Part shown: positions 13,304-24,090 of the stretch, piece after piece
How the letters are laid out: each line of letters begins with the position of its first letter
How positions within the stretch are numbered: the first letter of the stretch is position 1
Source: Ailanthus altissimus
Lineage: Eukaryota > Streptophyta > Magnoliopsida > Sapindales > Simaroubaceae
NCBI GenBank assembly: GCA_946807835.1
Contig: OX327683.1
Location: 2,795,001-2,859,000 of the forward strand
Direction: 5' to 3'
Length of the DNA: 64,000 bases
Made by a program: the position numbers and the translations under genes
Notes under the pieces: model-generated
Seen by the model: the letters and a program-made list of their open reading frames with translations, nothing else
Told to the model about the DNA's origin: nothing
Databases searched by the model: none

Positions 13304-14635
13304 ATAACTGTTAGATGGTTTTATGCTTAGTCTATTTAACTCATTTCATTAATACCAAAGTCAATGCAGTTCAATTAGTAGATATTTCAGTGGTCAATAT
13401 AGTCTTCAGAACTTGATATGAGCATTATGAGGAGCATGTAGTTGCATTCATATATCTTATGAACATGGTGTTTGTCTTTATCTAGATAATTTGTTATAGT
13501 ATTTATTGATGACATTCTTATATCTTCATACAGTATAAAGAAGCATACATTGTATTTAAGAGTTGTGTTGCAGACTTTAAAGGAATAAACAGTTATATGC
13601 TAAATTCAATGACTGTCAATTTTAGTTTGATAGAGTTATATTTTTAAGCCATATGGTTTTAATTACTGAAATTTATGTGGATCCTAAAAAAATTAAAGCT
13701 TTAGGAAATTGGGTACGACTAACTAGTGTAATAGAAGTGCAAAGTTTTCTCGATCCAGCAGATTATTACTAGAGGTTTCTTAAAAAAATTCTCCAAGATT
13801 CCTGTACTATTGACAAAGTTGACTAGAAAGAATGTTAACTTTAAGTAGAGTGATGAATATGAAGATAGTTTCTAAGAACTCAAGACGAGATTGACTTTAG
13901 CTCTTATTCTTACACTTCGATCTACCACTAAAGGATTCATAATTTACCGTAATACTTCTAGACATAGATTGAGTTAAATATTGATGCAATATGGAAAGGT
14001 GATGGCCTATGTTTTTAGGTAGCTTAAGAAGCATGAGTTGAATTGTCCAATCCATGATTGAGAATTAGTAATTTTTGAATTAAAGACTTAAGGACATTAT
14101 TTATATAGTGTTACATGTCAAATATTTACTAACCACAAGAGTTTGAAGTATTTCTTCACACATAAAGACCTGAATTAGAGACAAAAGAGATGGTTAGAAA
14201 TGATAAAGGATTATGATTATATTATTGATTATCATCCGAGCAAGGCTAATATAGTGGCAGATGCACTTAGTAGAAAGTCTTCTAGCTCTTTAGCTTATTT
14301 GATAATGCCTTATCTATAATTGTGTATTGAATTGAGATCTACGATAGTTGAATTGTTAGTGGATGAATCTAAAGTACTACTATCACGTTTTTGAGTTAGG
14401 CCTATTTTCATTAATCAAATTTAAGAGATGTAGGATTAAGATCCTAACATAGTTAAGTTTAAGAGAAAAATAAGAGATGGTATCTAGATTGATTTATTAT
14501 TGAGAGACTGAGGCAATATTGGCTATGGATAATTGGTTTTGTGCACTGAATCACTCAGAATTAAAGAAGTAAATTTTAGAAGAAGCTCACAGTTTGACTT
14601 ATGTTATGCACCTTGACAGAATAAAGATGTATTAT
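13304..14635 (+). pseudogene. Ty3/Gypsy RT-RNase H-integrase N-terminus (continuation of 1-1136)
   Basis: This stretch resumes the outer Gypsy polyprotein. Recognisable parts in order are the RT active-site region reading VFIDDILI (about 13500), the VDPKKI segment of RT (about 13680), the RNase H segment with TDHKSLKYF-like and QRRWLE-like text (about 14140-14200), then [18 protein letters not shown] (about 14225-14280), and the integrase zinc-binding region ending HLDRIKMYY at 14635. The N-terminal half of RT is missing between the Copia insertion and here. Numerous stops occur. The integrase text continues after the solo LTR, at 17562. Confidence 0.75.
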
Positions 14636-17561
14636 TGTAATACACTAATATTTATAAGCTTTCTCTAGATTATATATATATATATTTTTTAATAACTTGT
14701 ATATATGCTTTAGATATAATTAAGCCTAGTGTTGAATATGACCTATACAACACTTAAAAAATAAGTACCTAACTTGATCCATTCTTGATGACCCATTCAT
14801 AATTATATATGCTTTAGATAAAGTTATGCCTAGTATTGAGTATGACCTGCACAAACACTTAGTAAAAAAGTACCTAATCTGATCATATCTTAATGCTCAT
14901 TCATAATTACATATGCTTTAGATAAAGTCATTCTTAGTGGTGAATATGACGTACACAAATACTTAGTAAACAAGTACCTAATTTGTTCTTATCTTAATGA
15001 ACTATTCATAATTATATATGCTTTAGATAAAGTATGCCTAGTGATTAATATGACCTACACAAACACTTAGCAAACAAATATATAATTGAGTTCTAATCTA
15101 ATGACTCATTCATAAAATAACATGTCCACCCTAAATGAATGGATTTATCATCATATACTACTCAAATAGACACTATATATAGATAGTGTCTATGTAAGAA
15201 AGAGTGTAGAAATTAATTGAAAAGAATCAAAACTAGAGTGTGTATGTGAGTTAAGAGTGTTGAGTTATAAAACAACTAAGTGTTGATTTGAAAAGGAAGG
15301 AGAAGAAGATAGTTAAGTGTTGAATGGAATCTTGCTCATGAGTATGTATCATATTTCCATGATATAGTTTATTTAGTTATTCTTTTTATAATTATGTAGA
15401 ATTCATACTTAATTTAATATGTTCTCGCAATGGGTTTGCAATGAAAGTAGTTTACTAGAAAGAGATTATATAAAGTAGATAAGTGCTGAGTTTATATGTG
15501 TAGTGTATTTGCTATAAGTAAATTAATAATTTGACTAATTGTTCCATAAATCTGATTCTTTCAAATGAATTATACTTTATAATGATTATTTAAAATTTTA
15601 ATTTTTATCAAGAACTCTTTATTTTTTTACTTTTGAATATATATGTATATTTAATAGTAAGTGGAATCCAAGAAAAATAGAGAATTCAACAACAATATAT
15701 ACATATCTCTAAGTAAACTATATTGTTGCAAATGTATTTTTGTACCAAGATTTTTATTATTCAAAATTTAACATAAGAAGAATTTCATAAAATTTTATTT
15801 TAATAACAATCTCAAAGAATTTAATTTTTTTTAATGAATTTCTAAAGTAGTGACTGCAATGCTGAAAAACATAAATTTCAACAATAAACCCAAATTAACA
15901 AAATGTTTTCACCTATCAAATGATCTTTAAAAAATTCTTAAGTTTTATATACTGACTGTTATATATGTCTAGTTATTCCAGGTTTAATTTCGTTATTTTT
16001 AGACATTTGTAAAATATTTTATGAACTAACCTACGATTTATGTTCATATACGGAACTGTTTGACAAATTATGTCAAGTAGAAACATAAATTTAATTTTTA
16101 TAGTTTTGCTAAACCAAATATTCTGAATAAATTAAATGTTTAACTCTTATGTATATATAATATATGGGTATAGAGTTTATATGAATTCGATATAAAGAAT
16201 ATGAGATAGGAATTTCAGAGTATTTATTGTTTGATACTGAAAAAGAAATAAAGGGACAGTTATAGGTTGAGAGATATATCTAATTGAAGAATAATTATAA
16301 AAGGTAATTAATTATTATTTTGATGAATAAAATACTTGTGGTATTAGACAAGTACATATATTTTTTGAGATATTTGGCTTCTATTAAAGTAAGTAACTTC
16401 ATTCATAATGTATCACCTTTTGTTTCAAATGAAAAATGTTATTTTTATGATATGTGAATTAGAAAAAGTGCTTAAGATATTTATAAATTTGTTGTTACTT
16501 TTAAAAATTATTTATAATTTTCTAATTAAATTATTTTTTACTGGTTTTGATCAAAAGAATGAATATATCTTTAAGTTTATGTATTTTTCAAAGTTTTCAA
16601 ATAAATGATTTGTTTATAGTTTTTTAAACATTTATTTAGACAAGATTACAAAATTATAGATTTCTATATGATAACTCAAAATTACGGGTTCAATCTTGAG
16701 TTAATTGAATACTTTTTACAAAAATGTTGCAAGTTATGTTGTTATAAAATAATAAAAGTTATAATATTTAAAATAAATTAATTATCGAAACTAAAATTTA
16801 AAGAAAATATTTTAGCTCAGTGTTTATAATTCTATGATATTTAACGATTGGCATGACATACAATTCAGACTAGCTAATATCCTTTCTGAATGTGCATATT
16901 ATATATGAATATTAGCTAGGTCATCGAGGGTATAGGTGATAATATAAGATTTTGATATTGGCCGAGTTACTGAGGGGTGGTAAAAGTGACACTATATGAC
17001 ATAAGTAACCTCTGTATACTTTTGATATATGAAAGCTTATAAGAATTGTTATTAAATTGATTTTCTTATTTACTTATAATATAAAAAAAATTTCTTTGAT
17101 AAATTTAAAATTAAATATTTTATTGATATTGATATTTCGAAAAGGCTTGCAACCTTTCGTACAAGAACCCTCATACATTATGAATAGTTTTACTTACAGA
17201 GTTGACGACTCACCCTTCGTTATTAATATTTTTGTCAATTAAGTTTTAGCCTGGTAAGTTATGTTGGAGTTAGAATTAGACATTCAGGAAGCTATCTTTT
17301 ACTTAATAAAAGAAATTTATGTCTCTAGTAATTTTAGTTTTGCTTGCCTTAAGTTGTAAGGACGTTTCAAAAGTTGAGATACTATTTTTGAGATTTATCT
17401 TTGTTTTTATGTAAAGAGATTTTGAGAACTTTTGGTTTGATGAATAAAGATTTGATAAATTTTTGTGAAAAATGTGAAGTATAATACTTTGGTTTTGTAA
17501 TAAAATTAGTAGCATCCTCTTTTGAATCTTGTTTTGTACACATAGAATTTGTGGTGTTACA
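14636..17561. mobile_element. Solo LTR (2.9 kb) inserted in the Gypsy integrase
   Basis: The boundaries are TGTAATACAC on the left and GTGGTGTTACA on the right, imperfect inverted termini of the TG...CA type. The perfect 5-bp duplication ATTAT flanks it (14631-14635 and 17562-17566). Deleting it restores the host protein text KMYY-TLREH. No gag or pol is visible inside, and I saw no second copy of the terminus, so I call it a solo LTR of a Ty3-type element. It holds a 104-bp tandem array near its left end. Its short ORFs look fortuitous. Orientation is not settled. Confidence 0.75.
14703..15118 (+). repeat. Four tandem copies of a ~104-bp unit in the solo LTR
   Basis: Units start at 14703, 14807, 14911 and 15016, each with ATATGCTTTAGATA, followed by a CCTAGT...TATGACCT.CACAAACACTTAG block and ending near CATTCATAA. 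The period is 104-105 bp. Units have diverged by scattered substitutions. Confidence 0.85.
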
Positions 17562-18095
17562 ATTATACTTTGAGAGAACATTGATGCCAGAGTATGAATA
17601 GAGAGATTGCAGAATTTGTATCTCACTGGTTGAGTTTATAGTGGATGATAAAGTATTAATGCGAATGTCTCAATGAAAGGATGTGCTTCATTTTAGCAAA
17701 CGTGATAAAAAATAACTAAGTCATTGATATATTGGCTCATATGAAATTATTGAGAGAGTTGGTATAGTGGTTAGCATTGCCATTTGAGTTGTCATGAATT
17801 CATAATGTGTGTTCATATTTCTATGATACGGAAGTATATACCTATTACTTATCATATTCTAAATACTTAGTTAATTCAGTTGAGAGCAGATTTGATCTAT
17901 GACGAAGAACTTGCTTAGATACTTAACTAGAGCTAATTAGTATTATATAATAAAACTATTTGTTAATTAAAGTTTTATGGAGAGTCGTGTAGTGAAAGAG
18001 ACTACATGAGAACATTAGATGAGAACTCAATATTCATTCTTATTTTATTAAATTATATGAATTTTAAAAATGAAATTTTTATAAAGGTGAGAAAT
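17562..18095 (+). pseudogene. Ty3/Gypsy integrase C-terminus, core deleted
   Basis: Starting at the target duplication, the + strand reads TLREH then NREIAEF (the usual integrase text after KMY). It then jumps near 17630 to GEFIVDDKVLMRMS and IGSYEIIERVG, normally several hundred residues downstream. The catalytic core of integrase is therefore missing. The end at about 18090 has a purine-rich stretch (AAAGGTGAGAAAT) directly before the 3' LTR. The element cannot be functional. Confidence 0.65.
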
Positions 18096-19400
18096 TGTAA
18101 TACATGTGTCTTTGCTTTATTTAGCATAACACATTTGGCAGTGAGATAATATGCTTTGGATGTAATTAGCAAATGAAAAAATAAAATAAGAAAATATGAA
18201 ATGCTTGATATAAATTTGCAGGGAAGAGATACATGTTAAAAATAAAATAGGGAAATAATGAAATAATGAAATGCTTGGTATCAATTTGCTGGGAAGAGAT
18301 AATATTTTAACATGTGGGCTTACGTGGGGCATGGTGGCATTGCAACGGAAAAAGGAATAAATAAATAATAAACATGCTGAGTTTCCAATTGGTCCCATGG
18401 GCGGCCGAAATTGCGGAACTTCATTTTTTTTGGCGACCTTTCTTGCATGGAGCTTGACATGTATACAAACATTGTTTGTGGTAAGTTTAAGAAAAGGGGA
18501 ATATGGTACTGGCACGTGTTAAGCAATTTAAAATATGAAAGCTTCTTTGATTGGCCAAAGAACCGGCGATCTTCATTATAAATAAAAGCAACAATTTGCT
18601 TCCTTTAGAAAAATTGTGAAGTCGAGAAGAGAAGGAAAAAGAAACAAGAAAGAGAAGAAAAAAGAAAGAAGAAAGAAATAGAGAAAGGGAAGAAAAGAAA
18701 AGAAAGAATGAAAAAAAAGACAGTCAAGAAAAAAATAAAAAAAAAATATAAAAGAAAAAAGAAAAAATAAGTTTAAATAGTTAAATTTATATAATGTATA
18801 ATAATTTTATGATATTAAAATATTTATATTTCAGTATTTATAATATATATTGGTATAAATGATATATTTTTACTCTCTGTGATATAGAAGAAGTATCGAT
18901 AGTCGATAAATATCAAATTCTAATCTAATTTTAGATTAGTGCACTTTTATGAATAAATGACTCTATATATTATTATTTTTAATACAAAAATTTATGATTT
19001 AATTATATGTAATTAGATTTATTTTAAACAAAAAAATATTTATGCTAATTATTATATTTAAAAATATTTTTAAAATTTATTATAGTATAATTTATGATTA
19101 AATTCAGTACATAAATATTTATTTGAGAATAATTATGATTTTATGATATTTTATAATACTAGCTTTTGAATCACCATATGCGTACCCTCCCTTTTAGTAT
19201 AGTTTCTCTGTGCATGCATTAGACCAGTTATTTACTTTATCCGAGCAGTGCAACATTCTATCGGGTGAAACCACATTCCCCCACTTTACTTATGTGTGAA
19301 TTACTCCGCTAGATAAGATAATATTTTCCTTGAGTACAAGTTTGGTGTGGTTTTTAATATTTATATAGTATATGTTTCTAGAGCTACTTTACTATATTCA
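18096..19400 (+). repeat. 3' LTR of the outer Gypsy element (right end not defined)
   Basis: The LTR starts TGTAATACATGTG directly after the purine-rich tract. It contains a plausible promoter (TATAAATAAA at 18577) followed by a long GA-rich tract (about 18618-18765), as other Ty3-type LTRs in this window do. The motif-rich section at about 19160-19350 still looks LTR-like. I could not find the terminal CA or the flanking duplication, so the end given is conservative. Confidence 0.5.
18577..18586 (+). promoter_or_regulatory. TATA box of the Gypsy 3' LTR
   Basis: TATAAATAAA lies 26 bases downstream of a CCAAT-like TTGGCCAAAG (18551-18560) and about 40 bases before the purine-rich leader start, the normal layout of an LTR promoter. 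Confidence 0.5.
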
Positions 19401-20216
19401 GTTCTAAAATATATTTTATAATAACTTATATTCCAATATAAGTTTATTATTTCTTAACAACTAGTTCATGATTATTTTATATTACAAATTTATACGTATA
19501 CATTACATAATATTATTTATTATTAAATTATTATTGAGAATCTATTATGTACAAAACATATAAATTATATAATATTTTTAGACTATATCCTCTCAATAAA
19601 CTACAAGGTCACTATTTGTTTTCTATTTTTCCTATTTTTTTCAGGTTTTTGCAAGATTTTATACAATATGAGACAGTCTTTACATTTTAAAGTTGGCCAA
19701 TGACACAAATAGTTGCATGAGTTATTATATTTTGTATATTTATTTATACGTGTACATTTTTTGTTATGACACGTAGCCTCGTTGTATTCAAATGTAATGA
19801 ATGAAGAGTATGTTAATCCCATGTCATTAGAAGATCCGTCTAGACTTTTGAGTAGGGCTCGAGTTGGGTCTATTCAAGCCTAGGGGAAGATGAACTTTGA
19901 GCTGAGATCTTAGGGAGAAACAAAAGTCCTTCAATTTTAAGTAATAAATTATTAATATTGAAAACTTTATAATAATACCTCGGATCAAAGAACATTTCCT
20001 CAATTTTCATAGTTCTTGACATCAGAGGGTTCCTAATATGCACCCCGTAATGTTTAAAGAGAGTTTTTGAATAGTTCATACTGTTTTATCTCGATTATTG
20101 GCCTATATGACACAAATATTTGTGTAATTATCAAATTACACCTTTGAATCATTTTGATTTTTGAAATAAGTGCTCAAATTAGGTTTATTTATTTACAAAC
20201 AATCCTTTGAAAAATG

Positions 20217-20651
20217 TACATTGATAAGTGGATTGGAGAGCAGTTGCATCTCTTCGTTTACTTAGGGATGTGGCTTAATCTTGTGACATGTTTATTAATC
20301 AAATTATCAAGATTTGGATTCTTTGGGGCATTGTTTTCATTTGAAAAGACATTTTTTTCTATAGAAATTTCTTATCCTTTGGATTTGACATCGACACTGT
20401 GATGGCATTCTCTCCAATATAAATAAGAGGGCTTTTTTCCAAGTGTCAATAGAAGAAAGATTGTTTCCATAATTATTGTATATATGTAATTATATTTTCA
20501 TTATATAATTACCATAGATAGAACTCAATAATTATAATTACTTAAATTAGGCCTAGAATTAAGCCATGATTGAGCCTTGAATTAAGCCATGATTGTAAAC
20601 CCTTATTGCTATTTAAATGTTACTAAAAGGGAATTCAGCAAAAAATTGACA
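20217..20651 (+). repeat. Probable Copia-type LTR fragment preceding a primer site
   Basis: The stretch ends AAAATTGACA directly before a primer-site match at 20652 and contains TATAAATA at 20418-20425 in a promoter-like setting. The start is uncertain: TGTACATTG at 20217 is the best candidate. It is unlike the LTRs of the main Copia family here. Confidence 0.4.
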
Positions 20652-20663
20652 TGGTATAAAAGC
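20652..20663 (+). promoter_or_regulatory. tRNA-iMet primer binding site (degenerate)
   Basis: TGGTATAAAAGC matches TGGTATCAGAGC at 10 of 12 positions and abuts the putative LTR end CA at 20651. Confidence 0.45.
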
Positions 20664-21172
20664 CTACCTTTAAAATCCATCGTTGAGTCTTTAATTTTTT
20701 TGAGGTTAACATTTTTAGAGCGATGCTTGTTATTTTTCGTGGGTCACTTGATGACTATTGTAGTTTAGAGGTAAATTTTTTATATCAACAACAACTATCT
20801 TGGTTAAGTAGCTGCTGTTCAAGTGGCTGGATTAAGTTTCTATGGCTGGGTCAGCTTGTGTAAGTAACATAAACTATTATTGTCCTATGGTTTTATTTTT
20901 TTTTTAGAATATCTACGGAGGTGTTTTGTGTTCAGTTTACTAGTAATAATTATGCTACATAAGAATTTCAATTCCAAATGTTTCTTTTATTAGGTAAACT
21001 TCACATCAATGCGTTGAGAGAACACACCTTACGTGAAGCCTCAGAGGACACTATCGCTTGTCTATTAAGCTCAACCACGGATCTCATGGCAAGTAAACTA
21101 AGGCTTTACCAGGCTCACCACTTTCTTATTCGATACCAAAGATTTTCTTTAAGTGGCTAACTCTAGGGTATA

Positions 21173-21439
21173 GCTCTAATACTAGTTTGTTAGGGTTTCT
21201 AGCTTGCACTCTAAAAACTCTATGCACTTTACAAAAGTGTTCATTCATAAGTAACACAAGAATAAATAAGATTAACCATACAATGGAGAAAATAATCATA
21301 CAAAAATACAAAAATATACGTGGTTCAGCAATAATCGCCTACGTCCATAGTATATCTAAGATCCTTACTTCTTTTATTCAGTTCTTTTACACCCAAAGAA
21401 CCCTTAAAGAAAAACCTAAGGAATATAACAATAGGGAAT
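21173..21439 (-). repeat. Minus-strand Copia-type primer site and LTR fragment
   Basis: GCTCTAATACTA (21173-21184) is the reverse complement of a primer site (10 of 12). It is followed after three bases by TGTTAGGGTTTC, which would be the inner end of a minus-strand LTR. Inside lies ACGTGGTTCAGCAAT..CGCCTACGTCC (about 21319-21347), a block I recognise from plant Copia LTRs. The fragment is cut at 21439 by the LTR that starts at 21440 and probably resumes at 27457. Confidence 0.45.
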
Positions 21440-22869
21440 TGTTAGAGTTGTACTTACATCCCATCTCAGTTTTGTATAAATATTTGATATCTATACAGAC
21501 TATATTTTGTTATATCGCTAATTATCTTTTAATAATATGATTTACTACTTGTTACGCCACAAACTTTGTATTATCTGAAAGAGTTTAGACTGGTGCTAAG
21601 AGTTAGCATATATTCCAAGAGTTAGAACATTGTCTGTAATGGGACAAAGACCTCAGAATTTGCTTATAATGATATAGTTGCAAGAGTTGCAAGAGTTGCA
21701 ATGGGTTGCTAGGATGTGTCATTATACAAGCATGTTCTCAAATATATTGTTCTTGATCTATTTCTACTAACACATGTCTATTGGCAGATCCTATTAGTTT
21801 ACATAGATCAGTGTATGTCTATATCTGTATGGTACAGTTGGCTGTTCCTAGCTGACCAGGATCTTGGAGATTATATAGGTATACAGGTATTTAGTTAGGA
21901 CTGAGTACTGAACAGATTCATGAGGACCCTAATAGACACTCTATGTTGCCATCAATGGAAGGTCCTCTCGAGTTGAGTAGTATACGTGGTCTTTTGACCT
22001 GAGCACTACAGTAGGCTTGTGAGTGATCCATCATGCATTGGTTCTATGCATGTCAGAGACTTTTTATGGTTTAATCGTTGGGTGTCGCTGGGTATGGTTC
22101 GATGCTCATGGAGTTCGGTGAATGCAAATATAGGATCCGTCAGCTCTTATAGAGAGTGATATATCCAGATGCTCCAAGATAGTATCTCAAAAAAGTCTTA
22201 TTGCCATAAGTAGCTAACCCCGAAAGGTGTTTCTACAGGGTTAAATAATATGGCAAAGAGTTTGCTTACATTGTTCAATGAGATACCATTATAGAGATAG
22301 GTTTATGGATGAGCACATAGGGATTTGACGGTATTGATCTATGCCCCCGCACATCCAAGATATATATGATGGAATGACTATACGTATGTGTTGTAACCTA
22401 AACTTGTATAGTTCAACGTGCTAATTTGTAATATTCGTGACATGTGCGTGGGGTATTGCTCGCGGACTTATGGAATAGTTTCATTTGATGAATTGGGTGT
22501 GAACCTAGGGAGTCCTGCAATATTGAGTGTACTTGTTGTATACTGAGGCAGAGTACTAGATTAAATTATTTAATCCAGTAATATCTAGCACTACCATTGA
22601 AATGCATGAGTGTTAAGTGTTAAATGCAACAATTAGTCAATAATTGTTATTCACTAATTGTAAAATGATGCATGGTGTATTGTGGACCCTTGGTTGAGTT
22701 TACTCACGTGTGAAATTTGATGAGACCCGCTGATAGAGGTGTAAAAGCACTAGTATAATTTATGTCTAACTTTTGTATTTTGCTCTAAATCATAAATATT
22801 TGGCTAGTTAATTATTATTTTATTATAAATAGATGCACGATGGAAAATGTGACGCATATGAACAAACGC

Positions 22870-22889
22870 GGGGGGGGGGGGGGGGGGGG
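22870..22889 (+). repeat. Uninterrupted run of 20 G
   Basis: A run of 20 G bases lies in otherwise AT-rich DNA, between the broken Copia LTR and the next LTR remnant. It may be a true homopolymer or a sequencing or assembly artefact. Confidence 0.9.
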
Positions 22890-24090
22890 CGAATCAAACA
22901 TCAAATGAAGAAGTTACGCTAAAAATACAAAAGTAGCACAACAACCAACGCCCGTCGACGATTTAAGAGATCCTTGCGATTGTGCCCAGCGCCACGACGC
23001 TAAGCCCCCAATGTTGTGCCGCCCATACGGATACTTAAATACCCTTCTTAACTCTTCTATTTTGGGGTAGATTGGACGCTCCTCGCGCTTAGGGTTTCTC
23101 ATAGCATCAAAAATACTATTTTGAGGTAGAAATAGGGAAACTTAGGGAGGAGAGAAACGCAAGCAATGAATACACATTCAAGGCAAGATATCAAAGGGAA
23201 TTTCTTGAAGATTGAAGAATCAATTCTTGGGCAAGCAAGATAAGAGGAAGAAGAACAACTCAGGGCATCATTTGTGTTATTTTCTTCCTTAATTTTAAGA
23301 GATGATCTTATTCATGATACTTTCATATTTCTACTTTGATATTCTTATTGTGAACATGAGCTAAATACTTTTGATTTAGGGTTAGACGTTCTTGAACCTA
23401 ATATGTAATTAACTCTTTTAAACTCTTAGTTATGAACTTTTATCCCTTAATTGATTCAATCTATCTATGCTTAATGCTTTCATGATACTTGATCACTATT
23501 TTGATTGTTTGGAAACCATGATAACTTTAACAAAAGAAATCATGGGTTTGGCCTAAGGTAGATTGATACATGATCATAGAGTAATATCTATGAGTTCCAT
23601 CTAGGATAAACATATACCTAGGTGGTATGTATGGTTTGATTAGACTTATTCTTAATGAGTTGCATCTTATTCGGATTACCATAGACATATAGGTAATTGT
23701 TAGGGTGTGATATTATTATTCGACTGTCGACAAAAGCTTATGATGAAATCAGTGTCTAGTCAATCAATTGATAATAAGGGAATAACTAAGGGGTTAAAGA
23801 ATTCAATGAACTATTAGGGGATACGTCAAAACCTTAGATTACTTATCAAACTAGTGAATTCTATCTCCGAGTACTTGCGATATTTTAATTAGGTTTAATT
23901 CGATAATAGTAGTTTAGTTAGTTAAACTCAATCTCAGAAGTTAGTTTGGATAAAGGTAAAATAGAGTAATTTTAGTAATCGATTGAAGAAATAGAAACAA
24001 TAGTCTCTGTGGGATCGATAATCTAGACTTAGTCCTATATTATTTGGGACGAAAGCGCACACTTGCGCTAGGTTGTTAAATCAGATATCA
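22890..24090 (+). repeat. Ty3-type LTR remnant, Tat/Ogre- or Athila-like 3' end
   Basis: The 3' end reads GTCTCTGTGGGATCGATAAT (24003-24022), then a GCGCACACTTGCG block and ATCAGATATCA (about 24090). I associate this layout with Tat/Ogre and Athila LTRs. GGGTTTCTCATAG at about 23091 may mark the start of the transcript. The left terminus and target duplication are not visible. The minus-strand ORF at 23102-22914 is not conserved protein as far as I can tell. Confidence 0.45.

Noticed and set aside
17303..17626. Minus-strand ORF of 107 residues
   Set aside because: It crosses the right end of the solo LTR and the host duplication at 17561-17566, so it is a chance frame.
18117..18526. Two overlapping minus-strand ORFs of 132 and 68 residues
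   Set aside because: They lie inside the Gypsy 3' LTR, upstream of its TATA box, and show no recognisable domain.
22914..23102. Minus-strand ORF of 62 residues
   Set aside because: It lies in a Ty3-type LTR remnant with no motif.
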